A stretch of DNA of 28,547 bases from Azolla pinnata (taxonomy: Eukaryota > Streptophyta > Polypodiopsida > Salviniales > Salviniaceae). A program made the translations under genes and the position numbers. Every line of letters begins with the position of its first letter. Within the stretch, counting starts at the first letter, position 1. Positions 19,143 through 28,547 of the stretch are shown here, piece by piece. The notes under the pieces are model-generated. The model ran no database searches, was not told where the DNA came from, and saw only the letters and a list, made by a program, of their open reading frames with translations. The DNA is taken from contig JBBBWG010005202.1 in assembly GCA_037176905.1 (NCBI GenBank), positions 1 through 28,547 of the forward strand, written 5' to 3'.

Positions 19143-20081
19143 CCTTGGGTTTCACGAAATTTCTTTGGATGGATCTCTATAAAGTTTTTCAATCAAACGT
19201 GGCAAGTGTGTGAACAAAGGAAAGGGAATTTGGGCTACAAAGTTAGAATAACGGGGATCCTGCTTGCCCAGATGCAGATATAGGTAGGTAGAGAGATGGC
19301 GTACCACCTAATTTCTCGTAACGGATCATGAGTTGGGCTTCGTTCGGTACACGCACGACTGATAGAGGAGTATTATTCTACACATTCAGTTCATAGAAGC
19401 TCGGACAATTTGGCGCGAATTAACCGACGAGAGAGTTCGACGGGGCAGAAAGGTAGGAAGGCGAGAGATGAACCCAAACTTTGTCTGTTTCTGATAGCCA
19501 ATAGCTTCTTCAACTTGTCCACTTTTGAAAGCTTGGGGTCCCGAATCCATGTGCAGATTCGAGGGGGAGCATGATTTGCGAGAGTGCAATAAAAAAGCAT
19601 TGGGTGTGAGCCCCCTATTCCATGCGGAATGCGCGATAAGAATCTCTCAGCCAGACAAATACAGAGACAGAGAGACAGAGAGACAGACAAATAAGGGGTG
19701 GGGCAGAATCTCTCCCTCATCCGAAGAACCATCGACACAAGTGGGCGATGGATGGGGGCAGAGAAGGTGAGGTCGATCTGATCGCTTTTCAAAGCTTTCA
19801 GCTGCTGACATCCGAATGCGTGTGGAAGACGTGGCGGAGCGGAGGAGATGCGTAAATAAAATAAACGGATCGGTAAGAAGGCAGGCAATGGAATGGGATC
19901 GATCCGATGTCTGGAGTCTGGTGAGAAGCCTGAACTCTAGAACCTTGATATTAATGAGCCTTTGAACCTTAGCCTCATCAACAACTTCTTCTTCTTCTTA
20001 TGCTTCTTCTTGCTTCTCTCCCTTCCGACGTGTCCGTCCCCTCTTATCCTCTCAATAAGCAACCGCTGTGTTATTATATGC

Positions 20082-20095
20082 ATATATATATATTA
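20082..20095 (+). promoter_or_regulatory. candidate TATA box of the LOV-domain gene
   Basis: ATATATATATATTAT ends about 70 bp before the chosen start codon at 20168, a plausible spacing for a short leader. The same stretch ends in TTATGTAG and could instead be an intron acceptor of a longer leader. Confidence 0.35.
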
Positions 20096-20167
20096 TGTAG
20101 AGCCACGCAGCGTCAGAGAAGACGAGAGCTGCACACAGCAAAAAGATCAGAACCTTCGTCGCAAAAG

Positions 20168-22877
20168 ATGGGTCTCCGTGTTCTTGAGCAGCCAGAAGCG
20201 GCCCCAGCCCCAGCCGGATCCGCTGAAGCAGAAGCAGCAGCAGACGCAGAAGCAGCAGAAGCAGAAGAAGCAGCGCCAGAATTAGGGTTCCCTCCACATC
20301 CTCGCTCCCGTTTCTCCATTCCCGATCTCGTCATGGCTTCCTTCGCTTCCACTTACCAGCAGTCCCTGCGTCACGCCCTCCGCTCCTCCCACTTCAGCTT
20401 CGTCCTCACCGACCCCAACATCCATGACAACCCCATCGTTTATGCCAGCGATGGCTTCTTGTCCATCACGGGCTACTCCGCCGAGGAGGTTCTCGGGCGC
20501 AACTGCAGGTTCCTTCAGGGCCCCGCCACCGACAGGCGCACCGTACTAGAGATTAGAGATGCAATCAGAGAAGAGAGGCCCTGCCAGGTCTCCATTTTGA
20601 ACTACACCAAAGCCGGGGAAGCTTTCTGGAATCTCTTCCACATGGCCCCTGTTTTCTCGAGGGAAGATGGCAGGGTGCTTCATTACCTGGGCGTGCAGAC
20701 CCCGATCAATCCGAGCCTTCTAGAGGACGGATCCAAGGCCATGGTTCAGGGCTTGAAAACCCTGCCTGCCCTTCAAGGGCCACACGATGAGAGCCTCCCC
20801 TTGGGCAGCGTTGGAGACGATAACAGGAGGGCGCATGCCGCAGTTCTCGGTGAGAGAGCACTCTTTCGGGATTGTGTCTCAAAAACTTTACGTCCATCTA
20901 TCGCTCTCATTATTTGTGCGCGTGTCTGTCTATGTTTATTCTTCCAAGGAGTCTGGTCCTAATGGGATCCGAAATCATCGATCCAAAGGTCCGGATTATG
21001 TTCGCGTACACTAGTATTGTTTCAATGGGCAATCACGATTGCAGTCATAGTTGTGGTCTGAAATTTATATGCATGTTTTGATAAAAGTCTTAATGGGGGA
21101 TTGCGATTGTGGTTGTGATTGTGTTCAGATGAAGATGGCTGTGAAGTGACGCAAGCCGATAAGGATAAGGCGAGGTTTTCGGTGCAGTCATTGTTGCAAG
21201 AGCTGACAACTAAATGCAAAGGCCCTTTGGGTGTCTCAGACGTGGCCTATTGTCAACCTGACGTGGAACGTGTCGTTTGCTCGTCTCTCATGCTGTCACT
21301 CACCAAAGTTCAACAAAGCTTTGTCTTGTATGTGTGTTGTGTGTGTGCATGTGCATTTGATACCCTTGTATTTTTTAGGTAACATGACGAAAAAGCCAAT
21401 TTGTGAGGCTTTTGCTACTATGTTTTTCTCATATTCTTCTTTGATTGTTTTTCCTCTAACAGGGCTAATCCTCACCTTCCTGATACGCCCATTGTCCATG
21501 CCAGCGATGTGTTTCTACAGCTGAGTGGTAAGCTATATGTGCGGCTCGGCTATGTTCATACCGTCTTCCTATTTTTATGTATGGAATTCATAAAAAGTTT
21601 ATCCTGTTGCAAATCAACCACTAGTATTATCGGATGGGATCTATGGGGAGTGAATAAGTCCATGTGCAAACTGGGCCAACAAAAATCAGCCATTCACATG
21701 AAGATTGGGTTAAATCTATCTGTTTCAACCAACAGCTAATATTTGATGCTGGCATCGATACTTATTCAATAAATATGCATGTGGTTATCCTGATTTGGTA
21801 TTACTATATCTATAGTGATGGATGGATCTTTTTATCATCCATGTAAATACCTTACAGATACCACTGTTGTCCTCGTTAGTAAGTTTGATGAGTTGGTACT
21901 ACTATTCTTATAGCTGGTAGATGGATCTTTAGGTCATCCATATGTATACCTTAGATACCGCTCAAGTTTCTTCGTATTAAGGTTGGTGTATTAATTTTCA
22001 ACTTTCTGCTCGTGATGTCTGTCATTCAGGGTACACTAGGGAAGAAGTAGTAGGTCGGAATTGTAGGTTCTTGCAAGGGCCGGATACTGATCCCAGAGCA
22101 GTTCAACAGGTAAACTAGCCCATTACGTTACTTCTTTCCATTGTTTGTTGCTTCTTTTTGACTTTTTTTTTCTTCCTTTGCGCTTAAGCATAAAAACTTG
22201 ATTTTGTTTCGTGATATGTTGTGGTGCTCTTCAAAATGATTCTAAGTCCGTTTTGCGTTGCATCCAGATAAGAGAATCGTTAACAGCTGAGAAGGCATGC
22301 ACAGTCAGGCTACTTAACTACAGGTCCAAAGATTGTAAAACATTGCCTTAGAGAGAATGATACTCACTATATAACAATAGGGCAATCATTCGAAAAGACA
22401 CTGAAATTCTTAGGTCTTACTTATAAGAGGTGTATCGGTGTGGCTTACTGCAGGAAAGACAAGACACCTTTCTGGAATCTCTTACACATAGCACCGGTCA
22501 GGAGCAGCTGCGGCAAGGTAAACTCCTCTTCGTTGTGTCTGAAGCAAGTCACTTGAGAAGTTGAATATGCCTTAGGGGATTATATCTATTTATCCACATA
22601 ATGCATATATATGCTAGATTCTGAATGTTACCTGAGGTTATATCTGCTTATTTACCTGATGTGTAATATGTGTATGCTAGATTCATTTGTTAGCACTTCC
22701 ATACAGGTGGCCTTTTTTGTTGGTGTACAATTGGAGGTGTCATCGTTTTGTGAATCCCAATCTCTAGAAACGAACTTGGTGCCTGACATGAAACAGCTTG
22801 GAGCTGTTGGGGCAGTGAAGGTAGCCATCAGGAGTTTGCAAGGTGAGGGTTTACGGCGTATCCATAAGAGTGGGTAA
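20168..22877 (+). CDS. PLP: PAS/LOV (LOV/LOV) photoreceptor-like protein
   Basis: Exons 20168-20849, 21129-21327, 21463-21527, 22030-22109, 22268-22323, 22454-22517 and 22707-22877 join in frame to 438 aa with GT-AG introns. An Ala/Glu-rich N-terminus (about 8-36) precedes LOV1 (about 75-195) with GRNCRFLQG (Cys113) and flavin-contact motifs LNY, WNLFHMAP and YLGVQ. A linker precedes LOV2 (about 285-400) with GRNCRFLQG (Cys327), LLNYR, WNLLHIAP and FFVGVQ. The end KQLGAVGAVKVAIRS matches the conserved tail of plant PLP/LLP proteins. The reactive Cys forms the blue-light flavin adduct in LOV domains. In the family, PLP binds VTC2-type GDP-L-galactose phosphorylase and limits ascorbate synthesis. 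The upstream in-frame ATG at 20000 is less likely. The donor after exon 5 (GTCCAA) is weak. No kinase domain is present, so it is not a phototropin. Confidence 0.9.
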
Positions 22878-24817
22878 TCAGTCATATCCCAGTCTGTGAA
22901 CCCCAAAAGAGTGCCAAAATTCCTACCTCTATATACATTTATACCTATATATATACCAACATATGCCCCATGGAAGTTATGGTCGTCGGCTGTACATACA
23001 TATACTATATATATGCTCTTTAATATATACATGTATACTAAATATGCTGTGGTCCATCTCATAAAAGTTTGTTTGTCGTCGATTATGAGTACAACAATGG
23101 GCCTTCAATTCATGCTCGTCAAAAACACATTGGAGCAAGGGATAGCTTCTCGAAAGTCTGGTTGAAGGGAGAGAGAGCATATCTAGATATGGATGAAATG
23201 ATGAGCTCCTGAACAGGAGAGACGTTAGAAATGGAGCTGAAATCTGTGTGGTTACACACCAATTCCTTGCTTTGAAGTTCGAGTGGAATTAGAGAACTTT
23301 CTTGGCCTTGGGGGCATGTATGATTCTGTCATTATTTGTTGTGTAAATATGTACATCTGCAACCTTGACATTGAAGTTGGTCAATCATATGCGTCTGCTA
23401 TTTCAGCAATTAGTTTGAGAATCTTCCTTCAGGTCTTGGAATGGCTTCTCAAATAAGTTGAAAAGACTTTGTGCTTCAAATATGTGCAACACAGTTGCTG
23501 TCATGGTTTTGTACTGGGGATGATCTTGTTTGTGATCTGGTCTCTGCTGTTGCTTCCGGCGAAATAACATTGTGGTGATCTTGTAATTCCCTTGAAAGCA
23601 TTGAAAGCTAGATTTACTTTCATATGTTGTTGCAAGCCGTTACTAGTGGTGTACTGTCTAGTAGAGGGTTGACGCAGAAGCAATTTGCTGCTTTTCTAAA
23701 GAGTTGGGAACACTAACATGTCTTCCTTATATGATTTAACCTAAGAATACATGACTATGTGTAACATAGATTTACCTATGTTTTGTAAAGAATATTCAAG
23801 GTCATTAACCAGCTCAAACCTTACTAGTCATGTGCTACGTCTAAGGAACCCTTAAGATGACTGTAATTATATTGGTTGCAAATTTCATGTGATTTGCATC
23901 ATAAGAGAGGTTATGATACAACTGTTGTGTACTTTAGCTATTTGAACAAAATTGGTTTCAACCAGTATCTTATGCCAACCTAATTGAAGCTGATCATTTA
24001 TATTATGAACAAGTATATGGACACACTCTCAATCAGAAGTTAACGCTCCATATTATTCTGCACTGCTATACTTATAGAGTGAAAATTGTCACTAATCAGG
24101 AAGTTAACACAATGGACTACTTTAGTAGCTCGAATCTGATATTGTATTGAGTTAGTGCACTAAATCTCCTGATAGACCATCTCTTTTGAGATATATCATG
24201 CTGTACTTTGACTTTTTCTCACCCTCTTTCAATTGTTCAACACCTTTGACAAGGGTAAGTACATCTTAAACCTAAAATGACGTATATAGAATAAGCTACA
24301 AAATATTAATCATAACCTTTCTAATATTTATCAAACTCAATCGCATAATTTTTTCACGGACAAGGGAACTTGATTAACATGGATGCTTGTGCCCCACTTG
24401 CGGAGTCCAGATTGTAACTCCCTCACGAAAAATATTTTCTCATCCATAGATTGTAATATTCGCATTCCTTGAAAAATATTAAACGTGAAGGTATGAATGT
24501 TAAATGAATGTACAAGATATCATTTAAATAGGATAGATAACTTTATATATCTTTTTATTGTACTAAAGATAGCCGCAATGGCAAAAGGAAACAATTTAAA
24601 CTGTGATCTCAAGCTCGAATCATTCTTATATCCTTTTATTATTTCTATTTATATTTTTTATTTTTGTAGACTTTAAAAATTTAACAAGTTTTTTATTTTA
24701 AAAAAATGAATGCTTTTTTTTCATAATTTACAATCTTTTTCCATTCTCGAATGATACTTTTATACTCGAATATGAATGCACAAATATATTCTTGACTAAA
24801 ATCTATGCTCGTAGCTA
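22878..24817. other. intergenic, AT-rich, no gene seen
   Basis: Probable 3' UTR of the LOV gene at the left, including TATACATATATA runs (22930-23040). The remainder is AT-rich with only short frames. The right end may be decayed upstream pol of the copia element, but no protease or integrase-core motif could be read. Confidence 0.45.
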
Positions 24818-26890
24818 AAGGCTTTTGGGCGAATCACATACGTTGATATCCCTAACGAGAAAAGGCAGAAGCTTGACTGGAAATCAGAGAAGTACATCAT
24901 TGTTGGTTACTTGTTCGAACAAAAAGGATACAAACGCTTCCGCCCCTTGATTGGACAACAACGACGAGTTGAGATGTAGTTTTTGATGAATCCGCATCAT
25001 GGTATCCTCCGCCAACACCTAATATCTCCAGAAACTTCGAGCCCAACCCAGATGATTGCCAAGACGATAGAAATTAAATTGGGAGTTCTTGATCAAAGTT
25101 TGACCTCATTCTAGGCTTGGAGCGAACCTAAAGAACAATCTAATCATCATGATATGACTTTGAGATTGGGAAAACTTGTGATGTGGTGTTGCCACGAACA
25201 CAAGCACAGCTAGCCAAAGGCAAAGTGATGATGCCCAAGTATGAAATTGGGAATGGAGCTCACAACGGCACGACAATGATACAAGTTCTGTGTGCCCATA
25301 ATGTAGACACTAGATGTCAAGAAGGCTCTACAGTCCATGGCAAAACCTTATTATTAAATTTAGGTGTAACGAGTACATGGCACATGATATGTGTTAATGA
25401 TGTTCGTGACATTTTTATAAGAGTTTAATTAAAATGTGTAAGATAATCGGTTGCCGATGGGAATACAAAGTCAAGTGCAATAATGATAGAACTATCCACC
25501 GGTATAGGGGCTAACTTATCATTAAAGGTTATGCGCAAATGCATGAGATTGACTATAAATAAACCTTTTCCCCAATGGGAAAGATGCTTACCGTGCTAGC
25601 AATTGCCACGATGAAAGGATAACATCTCTACCAGATGGATGTGAAAAATGCCTTGTTCCAAGGAAATCTCAAAGAGGAAGTGTACAAGGTAACACCACCT
25701 GGTTTTTGGTAGGTATCGGCAATGGTTTAGCTTGGCTTAACCGGTTAAGGAAATCTCAAACCAAACTGAAGTGTGAGCCCTTTAAAAAACTCAAGCTTGA
25801 ACCACTTCAAACTGGTTAAAACTTAAACTGGGTTATGTCAAACCGATTAAGACGTAAACCGATTTACGCTACACTGCTTAAGATCTAAATGGTTTAAGAT
25901 AAACTGGTTAAGACTTAAACGGTTTAGGCCAAACTTTATATCAAGGTTAAGATTTTATTATATTTTTTTTACAAAAAAACACTTAGTTGTCCAAGCAGGT
26001 TACGTCGAATAATTAGAAGCTCAAGTTAAATCGAATCAAACTGAAACCGTTTAACAAAACTCAAGCTTGAGCCAAGTGAGCCAAACCGCCAAGCCGCCAA
26101 GCCATTTAAACAGGGTTAAACGGTTTGGGTTGGGTTCAAGCTGAATCATTGCAGATATTTGCTTTTCAGTTAGAAGCAAATCCGACGACAATATGTCAAT
26201 TGAAGAAATCTTTATAAGGGTTAAAGCAAGTTACGAGGCCATGACACTAAAAAATAACTAGATATCTACATTGAATTGCATTTGAGGTGTTAAAATCCGA
26301 CAACTTGCTCGTCATGCCCATTATTATTCTTATGTATGGTGGTGATATAGTCATCATCAATGAAAACCTCAATAAAATCAACTAATTAAAGACTCAACAA
26401 CTAGGTAAGTTTGAGATGAAAGATATGCACAAGCTCAATTATTTTATCGAGATCGAGGTGATCCAAACTCTAATGGTATTTTTGTCACTTATAATCACCA
26501 ATATACACTAAATCTTCTTTTTAAATTCAATACGACCAAATGAAAGGTTATTCCGATCACAATCTAAAGTTGCATAAGGACTTCGATACTACATATGAAC
26601 AAATGCAATATAGGTAAATCATCAAAAGTCTAATCTACCTAACTATCACTCGACCCAATCTCAACTATTTGAAATATATTACTTAGCTAGTTCATGCAAT
26701 TACCTAACACTTAACATTGAGTATTATAATACATTAACAATAACCTCGATCGAGTACTTTTGTATTGAATACTACTTTAGGATTATATAGATGCTATCAT
26801 GAGATTGTTACATGACGTTCATGTATCAGTCAATGGACCGATACCAATTTACTATGACAATCTTAATTGCATGCAACTCGTGATGTAATA
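24818..26890 (+). pseudogene. degenerate Ty1/copia pol (integrase end, RT, RNase H region)
   Basis: Plus-strand fragments in three frames with many stops follow the copia pol order. The integrase C-terminal part has KAFGRITYVDIPNEKRQKLD, IIVGY and VFDESASWYPP (about 24818-25010). The reverse transcriptase start has IGCRWEYKVK, KGYAQ and QMDVKNALFQGNLKEEVY (about 25447-25710). After a 444-bp interruption come ICQLKKSL, a LMYGGDIVII block where active elements have YVDD, NKIN-LKTQQLGKFEMKDM, KLNYFIEIEV and RQIIKSLIYLTITRPNLNY-like text up to about 26700. The catalytic YVDD is altered and stops abound, so it is inactive. No LTRs for this element were identified. Confidence 0.8.
25714..26157. mobile_element. 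MITE-like insertion splitting the copia RT
   Basis: The copia reading stops after PPGF-like text near 25705 and resumes at ICQLKKSL near 26195. The gap is bounded by imperfect terminal inverted repeats: TATCGGCAATGGTTTAGCTT at the left and, on the minus strand from 26157, TATCTGCAATGATTCAGCTT (17 of 20 identical). The interior is non-coding and rich in AACCGGTT, AAACCG and GGTTTAAG words. A non-autonomous DNA transposon is the simplest reading. No target-site duplication is clear, so the superfamily is left open. Confidence 0.55.
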
Positions 26891-27360
26891 GGGTTTTCAA
26901 GCTCGAACTTGTTATGGTTGAGGCTCGTAACAATGATAGAATCCAAAAATAAGAATACAACAAGAAGAAAAAAAATTAGATGAAGACAATGAGACAAGAT
27001 ATAAAGTATCTAGAAACTCGAAGTACAAGAACGCCAAAGCCTGGTGTTAAACTAAATGAATTATAATAAATGAATAGGTAGCTATTAATAGGTCATTATT
27101 GAGTATTCTAAATATTTATAGGTTATGCTCTCCATTGTAAAGATGTTAGGATCTTCTGAGGTGAATACGGTCACGTTATATATGAAATCCTTGGTTGTAG
27201 AGGTCATGGAGTTTGTGGCCATAGAATTTGCAGTTAGAAACTGTGTGGTGATTCCGCCCACTAGGATTGTAGTTGTGGTTTGAGAATCTACAGCCACAAA
27301 GGTTTGACCGCAGTGGTCAAACTACAAAAATTGACATCCTCCCTGTTTGCACCCTTGTAC
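26891..27360. other. flank between the copia remnant and the gypsy LTR
   Basis: AT-rich sequence without recognisable coding. It includes a perfect 8-bp inverted repeat GTTTGACC/GGTCAAAC with a 5-base loop at 27302-27322. On the minus-strand element's map this is the host flank beyond the 3' LTR. Confidence 0.4.
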
Positions 27361-27556
27361 TGTGACGGAGAGATAATATAACGATGAGGCTAGCAGATCT
27401 AAGGGATATTGACACGGAATGATAATAAGAACATGAGGATAGAAGATCGAAAAGATGGGTGGACTGTCATGGAGAGATAATACAACGATGAGGCTAGCAG
27501 ATCTAAAGGATATTGACACGGATAACAAGAGGATAGTAGATCGAAAAGATGGGTGG
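27359..27556. repeat. tandem duplication inside the LTR (104 bp and 94 bp units)
   Basis: Two adjacent copies of a segment beginning ACTGTnAnGGAGAGATAAT and ending GATCGAAAAGATGGGTGG start at 27359 and 27463. They share GATGAGGCTAGCAGATCTAA nearly unchanged; the second lacks about 10 bp around ATGATAATAAGAACATG. They lie in the R/U5 part of the minus-strand LTR. Confidence 0.85.
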
Positions 27557-27841
27557 ATGAATCAGAAGACTCCGTAACTGGTGTTGTTCACCTTGATTGT
27601 AATCTAGGTGAACACACATATTTATACAAGGTCTGAGATCGAATATCTCTAGAATTACTCAAGAATATCCGTAGAATATATTAGACTAGAATATCTCTAG
27701 AATATGCCTAAGTATATTTGTAGAATATACTCAAGACTAGAATACGACTCATACAATACAAATGAACTTATATAAGTTCATACATAACTCTTATATATCC
27801 ATGTGTCTCAAAGGTTAGAGGTTCGAGTCGAGATTCTGACA
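27361..27841 (-). mobile_element. 3' LTR of a gypsy element (481 bp)
   Basis: Read on the minus strand, a purine tract AAGAAGAGAGATAA is followed directly by TGTCAGAATCTCGACTCG at 27841. The sequence then runs through a U3 array of ATATTCTAGAG words, TATAAATA (plus 27619-27626) and an R/U5 part with a 104-bp duplication, and ends CTCTCCGTCACA at 27361. TG...CA ends, polypurine tract and TATA are all in the right order just after the chromodomain-coding end of pol. The far flank for a target-site duplication is outside the window. Confidence 0.7.
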
Positions 27842-27859
27842 TTATCTCTCTTCTTAGGC

Positions 27860-28547
27860 CGCTTGCCCAACCCACTCGCTGGTTTGTGTGGATATCAATG
27901 ATGGAAATCTTGGACCGCTTCCGGGGCATTCTTTAAATGTTGGGTGGAAACCCACTCGCTGGTTTGTGTGGACATCAATGATGAAAATCTTGGACTGCTT
28001 CCGGGGCATTCTTTAAATGTTGGGATGGTTCCCACGTGGCCTTAGATAGGGGGTACCCCTTCTACAAAACCAAATATTGAAGGCGCCGACGGTGCAGACG
28101 CGAGTCAAGTATCTGGTCGACCTCGTATTCTTCTCCCATCATTAACTCCACAGGTGGGGGTGGTGGGGCCTTGCGGTCCGGGAGCTGCAAAGCATGGTGG
28201 GGGTTCGAGGAGGGAGACATGGAAAACATCATGAATCTGAAAGTGTGGTGGAAGCTCTAGCCAGAAAGCGACTGGGTTGATGCGCTCGACGGTCCCAATT
28301 TCTTGTAGTCAAGTTTGGCACAGGGACGTGTAGTAGAGATGTGTTGACGTAGCAACCATACCATGTCTTCGACAGAAAATTTGGGAGTAGCAGATTGATG
28401 GCGATTAGCTTGCTTTTTGTATTGTTCCCCAGCAAGACTAAGCTCCAAGGATAAATCGTGATGTAACTCCTTCAAAACCCGGGCTCGTCCCTCCGCCGAA
28501 GGGTTCATGGAAGTGGTAGGGAGGGAAATGTTGAATCGGGGATGCAA
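27860..28547 (-). pseudogene. Ty3/gypsy chromovirus pol end with chromodomain
   Basis: Minus strand, entering from the window edge. HPRFNISLPT, SAEGRARVLKELHHDL and EQYKKQANRHQS, then FSVEDMVWLL and KLDYKKLGP, are the C-terminal half of a gypsy integrase (GPY/F region). After a frameshift come LPPHFQIHDVFHVSLLEP and a chromodomain (EEYEVDQILDSRL, RRLQYLV, KGYPLSKATWEP, HLKNAPEAVQDFH), the mark of chromoviruses, where it guides integration to chromatin. Frameshifts, an in-frame stop replacing the Trp-Lys start of the WKGY motif region and an 80-bp duplication of the chromodomain tail show it is dead. Confidence 0.8.
27871..28024. repeat. 80-bp tandem duplication of the chromodomain tail
   Basis: CCCACTCGCTGGTTTGTGTG starts at 27871 and again at 27951. 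The copies run to TTTAAATGTTGGG at 27944 and 28024 and differ at only a few positions. Each encodes, on the minus strand, the HLKNAPEAVQDFHH-type end of the chromodomain. As 80 is not a multiple of three, the second copy is out of frame. Confidence 0.9.

Larger units (their letters stand above)
18706..20167. other. intergenic, includes PPR 3' UTR and LOV-gene promoter
   Basis: AT-rich 3' flank of the PPR gene, then a run of 17 G at 19126-19142, an AGAGACAG-type short repeat near 19662-19690, a CTT tract near 19985-20000 and a TATA-rich stretch before the LOV gene. Open frames up to 165 codons on the minus strand (19391-19888) match no family I recognise. Confidence 0.45.

Noticed and set aside
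20000..20167. Upstream in-frame start of the LOV gene adding 56 residues
   Set aside because: The added segment is hydrophobic and basic with no family similarity, spans a TATA-rich stretch, and the ATG at 20168 is closer to the conserved domain.
27800..27841. Box-B-like GGTTCGAGTCG suggesting a tRNA or SINE
   Set aside because: It is the first part of the minus-strand LTR (TGTCAG...CTCGAACC), directly after a polypurine tract; similar words at 1515 and 4280 are also LTR starts.
1..28547. CRISPR array, operons, ribosome-binding sites
   Set aside because: The window is plant nuclear DNA; the direct repeats seen are minisatellites, LTRs and local duplications without spacer structure.

Overview
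This is a stretch of a land-plant nuclear genome. Four genes can be read: an intron-containing BTB/NPH3 gene, an intronless PLS-type pentatricopeptide repeat (PPR) gene, a seven-exon PAS/LOV-protein gene and a small unrecognised two-exon gene. They sit in gene-poor sequence full of decayed LTR retrotransposons, a LINE fragment, a possible MITE and many microsatellites. The PPR repeats (recurrent SWTALISGYA-like cores, no DYW tail), the twin-cysteine LOV protein and the transposon mix fit a fern or another seed-free vascular plant. That is an impression from protein style, not a proof.

Layout. 1-7000 is repeat-derived: a retroelement-leader repeat present twice (18-120, 1903-1990), a telo-box minisatellite (405-862), LTR-like segments near 1505-1990 and 3193-3599, a minus-strand gypsy integrase scrap (3600-3770), a roughly 484-bp LTR with a perfect heat-shock-type motif just upstream of its TATA box (4271-4754), an unusual array with about 11.5/23-bp periodicity (4805-5345), simple repeats (5863-6268) and a minus-strand LINE tail (6512-7000). 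7000-9500 is intergenic and then a microsatellite-rich leader. 9514-12728 is the NPH3-family gene (four exons, 798 aa). 14267-15295 (minus) is the unrecognised gene (278 aa). 15832-18705 is the PPR gene (957 aa), divergent from it. 20168-22877 is the LOV-domain gene (438 aa). 22878-28547 is again transposon graveyard: a broken Ty1/copia pol (24818-26890) split by a MITE-like insertion (25714-26157), then the 3' end of a minus-strand Ty3/gypsy chromovirus (pol end with chromodomain, polypurine tract, 481-bp LTR).

How the genes relate. The NPH3-family protein and the LOV protein both belong to families linked to blue-light signalling (NPH3 proteins partner phototropins; PAS/LOV proteins are flavin photoreceptors). 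They lie about 7.4 kb apart, but the sequence does not show that they act together. The PPR protein is predicted to act on organelle RNA and is unrelated to them. All exon joins are inferred from GT/AG sites and from continuity of conserved protein motifs; no transcript evidence was available.
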